Source: Mycolicibacterium peregrinum (GTDB lineage Bacteria; Actinomycetota; Actinomycetes; Mycobacteriales; Mycobacteriaceae). From it: DNA of 64,000 nt. Within the stretch, counting starts at the first letter, position 1; each line of letters opens with the position of its first letter. Where the stretch lies: contig NZ_LQPP01000041.1 of the NCBI RefSeq assembly GCF_002102345.1, forward strand, positions 107,075 to 171,074. Reading direction: 5' to 3'. Made by a program: the position numbers and the translations under genes. Shown here one piece after another: positions 32,587 through 41,300 of this stretch. The notes beneath the pieces are model-generated. The model saw only the letters and a list, made by a program, of their open reading frames with translations, did not search any database and was not told where the DNA came from.

Positions 32587-32642
32587 CGAGCGTGCGGTGA
32601 GATCGTGTTTCGGCGATGAACCGCGATCTGTGTGCACACTCG
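32587..32642. repeat. Imperfect inverted repeat related to 19787-19840
   Basis: Left arm from 32587 (CGAGCGTGCGGTGAGATCG) and right arm to 32642 (CGCGATCTGTGTGCACACTCG) share the words of the perfect hairpin at 19787-19840 but the centres have diverged. It lies between the Rv1156-like gene and the DUF1059 gene. Confidence 0.6.
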
Positions 32643-32679
32643 GGCTTGAAAGCTGGGCTACCTATGCAATGGTGAACAT

Positions 32680-32829
32680 ATGGCGAAGACACATCTGAAC
32701 TGCCCGTGTGGCGAAGCGATCAGCGGCACCGATGAGGACGACCTGGTCGAGAAGGCTCAGGCCCATCTGGCCCAGCAGCACCCCGGTCGTGAGTACGACC
32801 GCGAAATGATCCTCTTCATGGCCTACTAG
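32680..32829 (+). CDS. DUF1059 small protein (49 aa)
   Basis: An ATG at 32680 opens 49 residues, MAKTHLNCPCGEAISGTDED onward. The pattern CPCG...G.DEDDLVEKAQ.H...HP....REMI is the DUF1059 signature, a family of about 50-60 residues with a Cys-x-Cys pair and a His-containing helix that may bind metal. Function unknown. It ends 24 bp before the strong hairpin at 32853-32894. Confidence 0.8.
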   Translation: MAKTHLNCPCGEAISGTDEDDLVEKAQAHLAQQHPGREYDREMILFMAY

Positions 32830-32852
32830 GCCCCAGCTTTCAGCCCTATACA

Positions 32853-32894
32853 AAATTCCCGGTCGCCAGCCATCAGGCCGGCGACCGGGAATTT
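32853..32894. terminator. Perfect 15-bp stem terminator, bidirectional
   Basis: AAATTCCCGGTCGCC (32853-32867) pairs exactly with GGCGACCGGGAATTT (32880-32894), followed by CGTTTCC. It sits between the convergent DUF1059 gene and the Ala/Pro-rich secreted protein gene. Confidence 0.8.
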
Positions 32895-32918
32895 CGTTTC
32901 CCCATTCATATGGTGTGG

Positions 32919-33983
32919 TCAGGGCACCACCGTGGATCCGATGGTGGGCATGAACTGGCACTGCTTCTCGGTCGTGGTGACCTGGCCGAAGACCGTCGTC
33001 ATGATGCTGCCTGATCCGGTGTCGGCGATCGCGGTCAGCGTGGTCGGCCCTTCGGGGTTGATGTCCGAGCGCGGCTGCAGCGTCACGCTGCCGGACTTGC
33101 CGGTGGTCAGGTTCACCCACGTGGCGTTCAGCGGCAGCTTCTGCTCGGCTGCCGGGCCCGGGGTCCCGATCGCGGTGAACACGTAAGCGGTCTGGCCGGC
33201 CTTCGGGCCGGGCAGCGGGATCGTGGCCGGGCCGGCCACCGAGATTGCCGTCGCCAGAACGTTTCCGCCGTCCTTGAGGCAGCCGTTGCTGATCGACGGG
33301 TACATGAAGTCCTGCGTCGTCGGCGTGTCGGGTCCGAAGCCCGGGGCGGGGGCCGGGGCGCCCGCCGGGGCGGCGTCAGGCGCGGGTGCCGGTGCAGGCG
33401 CCGCTTCGGGTGCCGGCGCCGGGATGGTGGCCGCGACCGGGACTGCCCCGGGAGTCGGAGCGGGCGCGGGTGCAGCTTCGGGTGCCGGTGCCGGTGCCGG
33501 TGCCGGTGCCGCTGCCTGTGCCGCCGGGGCAGCCGGCGCGGCCTCGGGAGCCGGAGCGGGTGCCGGTGCGGGCAGCGCCTCAGGGGCCGGCCCGGCCGCG
33601 TGGGCCGGGTCGACACCCATCGGCAGGTGAGCGTCGCCGCCGGCACCCAGAGCAGGAACGTGCTCGGGTGCGGCGACGGGCTGTGCCGCGAAATGGTTGA
33701 CCGCCGTGGCGACGTTGCGGGACTCAGCCGATTCCGATTTGTTGGCAGCGAACGCCTGCGCGGCTGCCATCAGCAGTTGCACGGCGCCGCCGGGATCGGC
33801 CGCGGCCTGCTGGATGATCGGACTGAGGTTCTCCATCGCCGGCAGACCGGGTGCCTGTACCGCGTCGATCGGCAGCGGCGCCGGATCGGCGTTCGCTACG
33901 GCGCTGCTGAACAGCAACAGGGTGGTGGACCCGATTGCGGCGGCGGTGCCGAACATCGTTTTCAGAGACATACGCGGTGACAT
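32919..33983 (-). CDS. Secreted Ala/Pro-rich protein, Rv1157c-like
   Basis: 354 residues. A signal peptide (LKTMFGTAAAIGSTTLLLFS, cleavage after AVANA) leads to a mature protein with a middle region of (AP)n and EAAPAPAP repeats (about residues 130-215) and a C-terminal globular part with two Cys (NGCLKDGG, EKQCQFMP). The central repeats suggest a flexible wall-spanning linker, and the end a folded domain outside. The M. tuberculosis counterpart Rv1157c is a conserved Ala/Pro-rich protein of unknown function. It is 41 bp downstream of the related gene at 34025-34681 and likely shares its transcript. Confidence 0.8.
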   Translation of the reverse strand: MSPRMSLKTMFGTAAAIGSTTLLLFSSAVANADPAPLPIDAVQAPGLPAMENLSPIIQQAAADPGGAVQLLMAAAQAFAANKSESAESRNVATAVNHFAAQPVAAPEHVPALGAGGDAHLPMGVDPAHAAGPAPEALPAPAPAPAPEAAPAAPAAQAAAPAPAPAPAPEAAPAPAPTPGAVPVAATIPAPAPEAAPAPAPAPDAAPAGAPAPAPGFGPDTPTTQDFMYPSISNGCLKDGGNVLATAISVAGPATIPLPGPKAGQTAYVFTAIGTPGPAAEQKLPLNATWVNLTTGKSGSVTLQPRSDINPEGPTTLTAIADTGSGSIMTTVFGQVTTTEKQCQFMPTIGSTVVP

Positions 33984-34024
33984 GGTTTTCCCAATCGTTT
34001 CGGGCGGTCAGACCAGTTCGAGGA

Positions 34025-34681
34025 TCAGGGCAGGCCAGCGGTCAGCAGGGGAGCGAGCGCCGCGACCTCCGGGTTGAAAGCAGCCGGAGCGGCGGCGGCC
34101 GGAGCCGCAACCGCCGGAGCTGCCGCCGCTGCCGGGGCCAACGGGGATGCCGCGGCAGGCAGGGCCGTCTGAGCGGCAACCGGAGCCAGCGAGGCCAGAT
34201 CACCCGGAATGTTCACCTTTTGGGGCAGCGGGATCGGCATGCCGGGCACCTGCGGGATCGTCAGCTCCGCGGAGGGGATCAACGATGCCGGGCCGGAGAC
34301 CGGAGCGGTCGCGGCCGGAACTGCCGGTGTCGCGGCCGGTGCGGTGGGCAAGCCCGGCATCAGCGATCCCAGGGGTGCATTGGCGGCTGCCGGTGAGACG
34401 GCCGTAGGTGCCTGTGGCAGCGTCACCGAGGCGGTAGCGCCTGGAACCGGAGCCGGTGCGGCGGCAGGAGTGCCGGTCAACGCGGAGCTCACACCCTGCA
34501 GCAGTTGCGGCGCGGCGGCCGGCACGCCGGCGAGTTGGTTGACGATCGGCAGGTTCGGCGCCGGGACCGGAGCCGGGGCCACCGGTTCGGCGTTCGCTGA
34601 GGCGCTGAGGGCCAACGCGACCGGGACTGCGCCGGCGGCCGCGATCATGCTGGTGGAAAGTGCTTTCCAGGTGAAGATCAT
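34025..34681 (-). CDS. Secreted Ala/Pro-rich protein, Rv1158c-like
   Basis: 218 residues with a signal peptide (FTWKALSTSMIAAAGAVPVA, cleavage near SANA-EPVAP) and an almost entirely Ala/Pro/Val low-complexity mature part, including QVPGMPIPLPQKVNIPGDLA. No cysteine and no domain recognised. It precedes the Rv1157c-like gene as in M. tuberculosis. Both are probably cell-wall-associated; function unknown. Confidence 0.78.
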   Translation of the reverse strand: MIFTWKALSTSMIAAAGAVPVALALSASANAEPVAPAPVPAPNLPIVNQLAGVPAAAPQLLQGVSSALTGTPAAAPAPVPGATASVTLPQAPTAVSPAAANAPLGSLMPGLPTAPAATPAVPAATAPVSGPASLIPSAELTIPQVPGMPIPLPQKVNIPGDLASLAPVAAQTALPAAASPLAPAAAAAPAVAAPAAAAPAAFNPEVAALAPLLTAGLP

Positions 34682-35010
34682 GGTTCTCCCAATCGGTTGC
34701 TTGCACGTCTGAAGGGAAAACTATCGAGTTACTGATGGGACTCAAGTGACACGTGTGGCGGTTATTCAACCGTTACTGCCCTGACCGAATTCGTTATCTC
34801 GCAGTGCCTTGGGCGTGACGCGTCGGGATCGGGAACCTCACTTCTCGGCGATTGTCACGCTGGAGTGGCGCCCGATGCCGGGAGCCACTCCAGCGTGACA
34901 ATCGGGGCCGGGCCGCGGGCCGGCCGCCACGCTAGCGTGACCGTCGGCGGCGAGAGCCACGCTGGCGTGACAAACCGCCGACGAGACGAACCGGGCGGGT
35001 CGCTAAAGTC
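34682..35010. other. 329-bp intergenic region, no gene seen
   Basis: Divergent region between the Rv1158c-like gene and pimE. It holds the inverted-repeat array at 34850-34973 and probably both promoters. I see no small open frame with a ribosome site. Confidence 0.6.
34850..34973. repeat. Perfect 20-bp inverted repeat followed by two related CACGCT/GCGTGAC palindromes
   Basis: GATTGTCACGCTGGAGTGGC (34850-34869) is repeated inverted at 34884-34903 around 14 bases. Then GCCACGCTAGCGTGAC (about 34926-34941) and GCCACGCTGGCGTGAC (about 34956-34971) follow, each a self-complementary relative of the same word. All lie within 140 bp in front of pimE. Confidence 0.7.
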
Positions 35011-36240
35011 GTGTCCGTTAACACCGAACCGGCCACCCACGTCTCAGCAACCGCGCGCCTCTACCGTCTGGCGCCTGTGTTGCTGGTCCTCAGCATTGCG
35101 GCGCGCCTGGCCTGGACGTATCTCGTTCCCAACGGCGCGAACTTCGTCGACCTGCACGTCTATGTCGGCGGCGCCGCCACCCTGGGCGGTCACGCGGGCG
35201 CGCTCTACGACTACGTCTACGCGGACCAGACCCCGGATTTCCCACTGCCTTTCACCTACCCGCCGTTCGCGGCGGTGGTGTTCTATCCGCTGCATCTGCT
35301 GCCCTTCGGGTTGGTGGCGTTCTGTTGGCAGATCGGCATCATCGCCGCGCTGTATGGCGTGGTGCGGGTCAGTCAGCTGTTGCTCGGCGGCCCGGCCCCC
35401 CGGCGTGTCGCGATGTTGTGGACGGCCGTCGGCATCTGGACCGAGCCGTTGCGCAGCACGTTCGACTATGGGCAGGTCAATGTCGTCCTCGTGCTGGCGG
35501 TGCTTTGCGCCGTCTACAGCAACCGCTGGTGGCTGTCGGGGCTGCTGGTCGGCCTGGCCGCAGGGGTGAAACTGACGCCTGCCGTCTCGGGGCTCTACTT
35601 CCTCGGTGCGCGCCGGTGGGGAGCTGCGGTGTTCTCGGCCGTGGTGTTCTTCGGGACGGTCGCGTTCTCGGTGTTGGTGATCGGCGATGAGGCGCGCCGG
35701 TATTTCACCGAACTTCTCGGTGACGCAGACCGGATCGGGCCGATCGGGACGTCGTTCAACCAGTCCTGGCGGGGCGGGATCTCCCGGATCCTCGGCCATG
35801 ACGCGGGATACGGTCCGGCCGTCCTGCTCGGCATCGCCGTCACCGCGGTCCTTGCCGTGCTGGCCTGGCGGGCCATCGGCGGCAGCGCCGACCGGCTGGG
35901 CGCGATCGTGATCGTGAGCCTGTTCGGGTTGCTGCTTTCGCCGATTTCATGGACGCACCACTGGGTCTGGCTGATTCCCCTGATGATCTGGTTGCTGCAC
36001 GGGCCGCTGGCGAACCGGCTGGGCGCGCGGGTGCTGGGCTGGGGTTGGCTGGCGCTCACACTGGTCGGCGTGCCGTGGTTGCTCAGCTTCGCCCAGCCGA
36101 CGATCTGGGAGATCGGCCGGCCCTGGTATCTGGCCTGGGCCGGGCTGGTCTACATCGTCGCGACGCTGGCGACGCTGGCCTGGATCGCGACGACTGCGCC
36201 CAGCGCGCCTAGCCCGGCTGGTCGGCCAGAATCCGGTTGA
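35011..36240 (+). CDS. pimE: Polyprenol-phosphomannose-dependent PIM mannosyltransferase
   Basis: 409 residues with about ten membrane segments (GT-C fold, GT87). PimE adds the alpha-1,2-linked mannose that commits AcPIM4 to the polar PIM5/PIM6 branch, using polyprenyl-phosphate-mannose on the periplasmic side. The conserved acidic catalytic residue is in NFVDLHVYVGG (Asp47 here; the equivalent Asp58 is essential in M. smegmatis PimE). Further marks are FTYPPFAAV and SPISWTHHWVW. GTG start at 35011. Its end overlaps the convergent phhB gene by 32 bp. LpqW, whose gene is also in this window, is known to act with PimE in PIM/LAM balance. Confidence 0.9.
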   Translation: MSVNTEPATHVSATARLYRLAPVLLVLSIAARLAWTYLVPNGANFVDLHVYVGGAATLGGHAGALYDYVYADQTPDFPLPFTYPPFAAVVFYPLHLLPFGLVAFCWQIGIIAALYGVVRVSQLLLGGPAPRRVAMLWTAVGIWTEPLRSTFDYGQVNVVLVLAVLCAVYSNRWWLSGLLVGLAAGVKLTPAVSGLYFLGARRWGAAVFSAVVFFGTVAFSVLVIGDEARRYFTELLGDADRIGPIGTSFNQSWRGGISRILGHDAGYGPAVLLGIAVTAVLAVLAWRAIGGSADRLGAIVIVSLFGLLLSPISWTHHWVWLIPLMIWLLHGPLANRLGARVLGWGWLALTLVGVPWLLSFAQPTIWEIGRPWYLAWAGLVYIVATLATLAWIATTAPSAPSPAGRPESG

Positions 36241-36502
36241 TCTCGGTAGCCATCTGGACGTCCTTGTCGGTGATCCCGCCGGCGGAATGTGTCACCAGTG
36301 CGAATGTGACTGTGCGCCAGCGGATGTCGATGTCAGGATGATGGTCTTTTTCCTCGGCGAATTCGGCGACACGGCGCACCGCGTCGATGCCGTCGAGGAA
36401 CGTCGGGAATTTGGTGGATCTGCGCAGGGCGCCCGCCGCGCGTTCCCAGCCCGGCAGATCGGGCAGTGCGGCGTCGACCTGATCGTTCGATAACACGGCC
36501 AT
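36209..36502 (-). CDS. phhB: Pterin-4-alpha-carbinolamine dehydratase
   Basis: 97 residues from the ATG at 36502; the open frame reaches 36757 but that part lies in antisense to mutT2. The PCD active-site motif is EKDHHPDIDIRWRTVTF with the paired His at 54-55 and a later THSAGGITDKD. The enzyme dehydrates 4a-hydroxytetrahydrobiopterin; in bacteria it may instead serve folate metabolism or act as a regulator cofactor. Corresponds to Rv1159A. It is divergent from mutT2 with a 25-bp gap filled by a perfect palindrome. Confidence 0.88.
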   Translation of the reverse strand: MAVLSNDQVDAALPDLPGWERAAGALRRSTKFPTFLDGIDAVRRVAEFAEEKDHHPDIDIRWRTVTFALVTHSAGGITDKDVQMATEINRILADQPG

Positions 36503-36503
36503 A

Positions 36504-36523
36504 CCCGACGGTATACCGTCGGG
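36504..36523. promoter_or_regulatory. Perfect 20-bp palindrome between divergent phhB and mutT2
   Basis: CCCGACGGTATACCGTCGGG reads the same on both strands and fills the 25-bp space between the start codons of phhB and mutT2. It leaves no room for separate promoters, so it may be an operator over promoters inside the coding regions, or a hairpin in both 5' leaders. Confidence 0.6.
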
Positions 36524-36527
36524 CGCG

Positions 36528-36962
36528 ATGGATGAACAGATCGTGGTGGCCGGTGCCTTGTTCTCGGCGGCTGGGCTGTTGGTCGCCCAACGGAAGCGCC
36601 CGCCGGAGCTGGCCGGTCTGTGGGAACTGCCCGGTGGCAAGGTGGCCGCCGGCGAGAGCGACGCCGATGCGCTGACTCGCGAGCTGCGAGAGGAACTGGG
36701 GGTTGAGGTGAGTGTCGGCGCCCGGCTCGGCGTGGATGTCGCGCTCAAGGCAGGCATGACCCTGCGTGCCTACCGGGCCACACTGACCGCGGGCAGCCCG
36801 CAACCGCACGATCACCGGGCGCTGCGATGGGTCACCGCCGACGAACTCGACGAACTGCCATGGGTACCGGCCGATCGGGCTTGGATTGCGGATCTGACCG
36901 CAGCGCTTACCCCGGCGACCGACGCCCCGCAAGCGGGAGGGGCCCCCAGCGAAAGTACCTGA
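36528..36962 (+). CDS. mutT2: Nudix hydrolase MutT2
   Basis: 144 residues. The Nudix box GX5EX7REUXEEXGU is complete, from Gly37 (GGKVAAGE) to RELREELGV at 51-59. MutT2 of mycobacteria hydrolyses 8-oxo-dGTP and also dCTP/5-methyl-dCTP, keeping damaged bases out of DNA. The product is basic-acidic soluble and cytosolic. It is the Rv1160 counterpart by position, between phhB and the nar operon. After it, 177 bp with no gene hold the narK promoter region. Confidence 0.88.
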   Translation: MDEQIVVAGALFSAAGLLVAQRKRPPELAGLWELPGGKVAAGESDADALTRELREELGVEVSVGARLGVDVALKAGMTLRAYRATLTAGSPQPHDHRALRWVTADELDELPWVPADRAWIADLTAALTPATDAPQAGGAPSEST

Positions 36963-37139
36963 CACGACGGGATTTCGGGCACGTCCGCGCATGCTCGCGC
37001 AACAAGCCGACCGCGAACCTCGGGCCGCATGAGATTTATTTGGGCATATCGATGTTGCGGATTACATTTGCATGAAACCACCCGCAACGTTTCCGGGAAA
37101 ATGGCGCGACCGCGCCGAACATGATGTTTTGCTGTTCGG

Positions 37140-38363
37140 GTGACCACGGCAAGTACGCCGTACCTGGGCCAAGGGCAGGGCATGAATCTTGTGCTCGCCA
37201 CCTGGGTCTCGGCCATCAATTTCTGGGCCTGGAACATGATCGGCCCACTCTCCACTACTTACGCCGGCGACATGAAGCTCAGTGCCACGCAGGCTTCGAT
37301 GCTTGTCGCCACGCCGATACTGGTCGGATCGCTCGGCCGCATAGCGGTCGGCGCACTGACCGACAGGTACGGCGGTCGCACCATGTTCCTCGCGGTGACG
37401 CTGGCCTCGATCGTGCCGGTGTTGGCGGTCGGGGCGGCGGGTGAGGCCCGGTCCTATCCGATGTTGTTGGTGTGCGGTTTCTTCCTGGGAATCGCGGGCA
37501 CCATATTCGCGGTCGGAATCCCGTTCGCCAACAATTGGTACGAGCCGACCCGGCGCGGATATGCCACCGGTGTATTCGGCATGGGAATGGTCGGCACAGC
37601 GCTGTCGGCATTTTTCACGCCGCGATTCGTGCGGTGGTTCGGATTGTTCCCGACGCATCTCATCATCGCGGCGGCCCTGGCACTGACGGCGGTGTTGTGC
37701 ATTGTGGTGATGCGCAATTCACCGGCATTCCAGCCGAACACCGACCCCGTGTTGCCGAAGCTCAAGTCGGCGCTGAAACTTCCGGTGACGTGGGAGATGT
37801 CGTTCCTGTACGCGGTGGTCTTCGGTGGGTTCGTCGCATTCAGCAACTACCTGCCCACCTACATCAAGAACGTGTACGAGTTCTCCTCCGTCGAAGCAGG
37901 TTCCCGGACAGCGGGCTTCGCCCTGGCCGCGGTGCTGGCCCGGCCGATCGGCGGTGCGCTCTCGGATCGGATACCACCCAAGTACGTCGTGCTCACATCC
38001 TTCGCCGGAACTGCGGTACTCGCCTTCATCGCGATGTTCCAGCCTCCCCCGGACGTGTGGTCGGCGGCGACCTTCATCGGTCTGGCGATCTTCCTGGGCA
38101 TCGGTACCGGCGGCGTGTTCGCCTGGGTGGCGCGTCGTTCACCGGCCAAAGAGGTGGGCTCGGTCACCGGAATCGTCGCCGCCGCAGGCGGTTTGGGCGG
38201 CTACTTCCCGCCGCTGGTGATGGGCGCTACGTACGACGCGGTGGATCACGACTACTCCGTCGGGCTTGTGCTGTTGGTGGCGACGGCGTTGGTGGCGTTC
38301 GGCTACACCGCTCTACGGCTGCACGCCCACGAACCTCAGCAGGCCAAGGAGGCCCATCGATGA
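37140..38363 (+). CDS. narK: Nitrate/nitrite transporter of the MFS (NarK family)
   Basis: 407 residues with twelve membrane segments. The NarK marks are present: NFWAWNMIGPLSTTYAG in TM1, and the two glycine-rich nitrate signatures GGFVAFSNYLPTYIKNVYEF and GTGGVFAWVARRSP...GSVTGIVAAAGGLGGYFPP. The GTG at 37140 gives a 14-residue leader before the conserved core; ATG at 37182 is an alternative. The stop overlaps the narG ATG (ATGA), so transporter and reductase are made together. In M. tuberculosis the narGHJI operon lacks an adjoining narK. Confidence 0.88.
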   Translation: MTTASTPYLGQGQGMNLVLATWVSAINFWAWNMIGPLSTTYAGDMKLSATQASMLVATPILVGSLGRIAVGALTDRYGGRTMFLAVTLASIVPVLAVGAAGEARSYPMLLVCGFFLGIAGTIFAVGIPFANNWYEPTRRGYATGVFGMGMVGTALSAFFTPRFVRWFGLFPTHLIIAAALALTAVLCIVVMRNSPAFQPNTDPVLPKLKSALKLPVTWEMSFLYAVVFGGFVAFSNYLPTYIKNVYEFSSVEAGSRTAGFALAAVLARPIGGALSDRIPPKYVVLTSFAGTAVLAFIAMFQPPPDVWSAATFIGLAIFLGIGTGGVFAWVARRSPAKEVGSVTGIVAAAGGLGGYFPPLVMGATYDAVDHDYSVGLVLLVATALVAFGYTALRLHAHEPQQAKEAHR

Positions 38364-41300
38364 GCAAGCCCCACGTCGGCGGATCGATCGAGGAATTGCT
38401 CGAGCGCAGTGGGAGGTTCTTCACCGCCGGTGAGTTCTCCGACGACCTGCGTACGGTCACACGCCATGGGGGCCGTCAGGGCGACGTGTTCTACCGCGAC
38501 CGGTGGAGCCACGACAAGGTGGTGCGCTCCACCCACGGGGTCAACTGCACGGGTTCCTGCTCCTGGAAGATCTATGTCAAGGACGGGATCATCACCTGGG
38601 AAACCCAGGAAACGGACTACCCGTCGGTGGGGGCGGACCGACCCGAGTACGAGCCACGCGGATGCCCGCGCGGTGCGGCGTTCTCCTGGTATACCTACTC
38701 GCCGACGCGGGTGCGGTACCCGTACGCACGTGGCGTGCTGGTGGAGATGTACCGGGAAGCCAAGGCGCGCCTGAAGGATCCGGTGCTGGCCTGGGCCGAC
38801 ATTCAGGGCGATCCAGAACGCCGCAAGCGCTACCACCGGGCGCGCGGTAAAGGCGGCCTGGTCCGGGTCAGTTGGACCGAGGCCACCGAGATGATCGCCG
38901 CCGCGCATGTGCACACGATCAAGACCTACGGGCCGGACCGGGTGGCGGGTTTCTCGCCGATCCCGGCGATGTCGATGGTGTCGTTCGCGGCCGGGTCCAG
39001 GTTCGTGGAGCTCATCGGCGGGGTGATGACGTCGTTCTACGACTGGTACGCCGATCTGCCGGTGGCCTCTCCGCAGGTGTTCGGCGATCAGACCGATGTG
39101 CCGGAGTCGGGCGATTGGTGGGACGCGTCGTATCTGATGATGTGGGGCTCGAACGTGCCGGTGACGCGGACGCCCGATGCGCACTGGATGGCCGAAGTCC
39201 GCTACCGCGGAACCAAAGTGGTGACGGTCAGCCCGGATTACGCCGACAACACCAAGTTCGCCGACGAGTGGATGCCGTGCGCGGCGGGCACCGACGGGGC
39301 GCTGGCGATGGCGATGGGCCACGTCATCCTCGACGAATGCTTTGTGCAGAAACGGATTCCGTATTTCGTCGACTACGTCCGCAAGTTCACCGATCTGCCG
39401 TTCCTGGTCAAGCTCGAAAAGCGCGACGGTGTGCTGGTTCCCGGGAAGAACCTCACCGCCGCCGATCTGGGCGGCCCGACCGCCGAGCAGGAGAACGCGG
39501 CGTTCAAGCCGGTGCTGCTCGACGGCGCGAGCAACAGTGTCGCGGTCCCGCAGGGCTCGCTCGGGTTCCGGTACGGCGCCGATGGTGTCGGCAAGTGGAA
39601 TCTCGATCTGGAGGATCTGGTTCCCGCGCTGACGGTGTCGGGGGACATCTTCGAGACCGCCGAGATCACGTTGCCGCGGTTCGACACCGTCGACGGCAGC
39701 GGCGCGACCATGCAGCGCGGAGTACCGGTCCGACGGGTCGGTGAGCACCTGGTGTGCACGGTGTTCGACCTGATGTTGGCGCAGTACGGCGTGCATCGCC
39801 CCGGACTGCCCGGTGAGTGGCCCACGGGGTACGACGACGCCACCCAGCCGTACACCCCGGCCTGGCAGGAGCAGATCACCGGGGTGTCGGCGGGCCAGGT
39901 CATCCGGGTGGCGCGCGAATTCGCCCGCAACGCCGAGGAATCCGGCGGCCGGTCGATGATCATCATGGGCGCCGGTATCTGCCAGTGGTTCCACGGCGAT
40001 GCCACCTACCGGGCCGTGCTGGCCCTGCTGCTGCTCACTGGTTCGATGGGCCGCAACGGCGGTGGCTGGGCGCACTACGTCGGCCAGGAGAAGTGCCGTC
40101 CCGTCACCGGGTGGGCCGCCATGGCGATGGGCACCGACTGGTCGCGCCCACCGCGGCAGATGGCCGGCACGTCCTACTGGTACGCCCATACCGACCAGTG
40201 GCGGTACGACGGGTACCGTGCCGATGCGCTGGCGAGCCCGGTCGGGCGGGGCCGATTCCGCGACAAGCACACGATGGATGTGATGAGTTCAGCGGTGGCC
40301 ATGGGATGGACACCGTTCTTCCCGCAGTTCGACCGTTCGAGTCTGGACGTGGTCGACGAGGCGAAGGCGTCCGGCCAGGAAGTGCCCGAATATGTAGCCG
40401 AGCAACTGGCAAGTGGCGGGCTGAAACTCGCGGTCACCGATCCCGACAATCCGGCGAATTGGCCTCGTGTGCTCAACGTCTGGCGGGCCAACCTGCTCGG
40501 CTCGTCCAGCAAGGGCAACGAGTACTTCTTGCGGCACCTCCTCGGCACGACGTCGAACGTGCAGGCCGAGCCGGCCGGGGCGGACCTGCGGCCCAAGGAC
40601 GTGGCCTGGACCGAGGACATCCCCGAGGGCAAGCTGGACCTGCTGATGTCGATCGACTTCCGCATGACGTCGACGACGCTGCTCTCCGATGTGGTGCTGC
40701 CCGCGGCGACCTGGTACGAGAAGTCCGACCTGTCCAGCACCGATATGCACCCCTATATCCATGCCTTCAGTCCGGCGGTCGACCCGCCATGGGAAACCCG
40801 GTCGGATTTCGAGGCTTTCGGTGCGATCGCCCGAACCTTCAGCGCGCTCGCCGCCCGGCACCTCGGCACCCGCACCGACGTGGTGATGGGCACACTGCAG
40901 CACGACACCCCTGGTGCGATGGCGTATCCCGGTGGCACCGAACATGATTGGCGGGTCACCGGTGAGACGCCGGTGCCGGGCAAGACGATGGGTCCGCTGG
41001 TCGTCGTCGAGCGCGACTACACGGCGATCGCCGAGAAGTGGGCGACACTGGGCCCGCTGGTCGAGAGCCTGGGCCTGACCACCAAGGGCGTCACCACCCA
41101 TCCCGACCAGGAAGTGTCCGAACTCGCCGCCAAGTTCGGGGTGATGGACTCGGGTGCCGGCCAAGGGCGCCCGGCGATCACCACGGCCGAGCGGATGTCC
41201 GATGTGATCCTTGCGCTGTCCGGCACGTCCAACGGCCGGCTCGCGGTGGAAGGCTTCCGTGAACTCGAACGACGCACCGGACGCAAGCTCATTCACCTCG

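Noticed and set aside
33340..33620. Short GC-rich tandem repeats resembling a repeat array
   Set aside because: They encode the (Ala-Pro)n region of the secreted Rv1157c-like protein; unit length is irregular and there are no spacers, so not a CRISPR array.
36503..36757. N-terminal extension of phhB
   Set aside because: Ser/Pro/Ala-rich antisense of mutT2; the 97-residue form matches the enzyme family's normal length.
37048..37080. GlnR-like TTAC/GAAAC pair upstream of narK
   Set aside because: The spacing between the two halves is wrong by two bases for a GlnR site and no second site is present.
38336..40270. 644-codon minus-strand open frame inside narG
   Set aside because: Antisense shadow of a high-GC gene; the translated product is rich in Arg/His/Gly with no domain, and narG is certain by its cofactor motifs.
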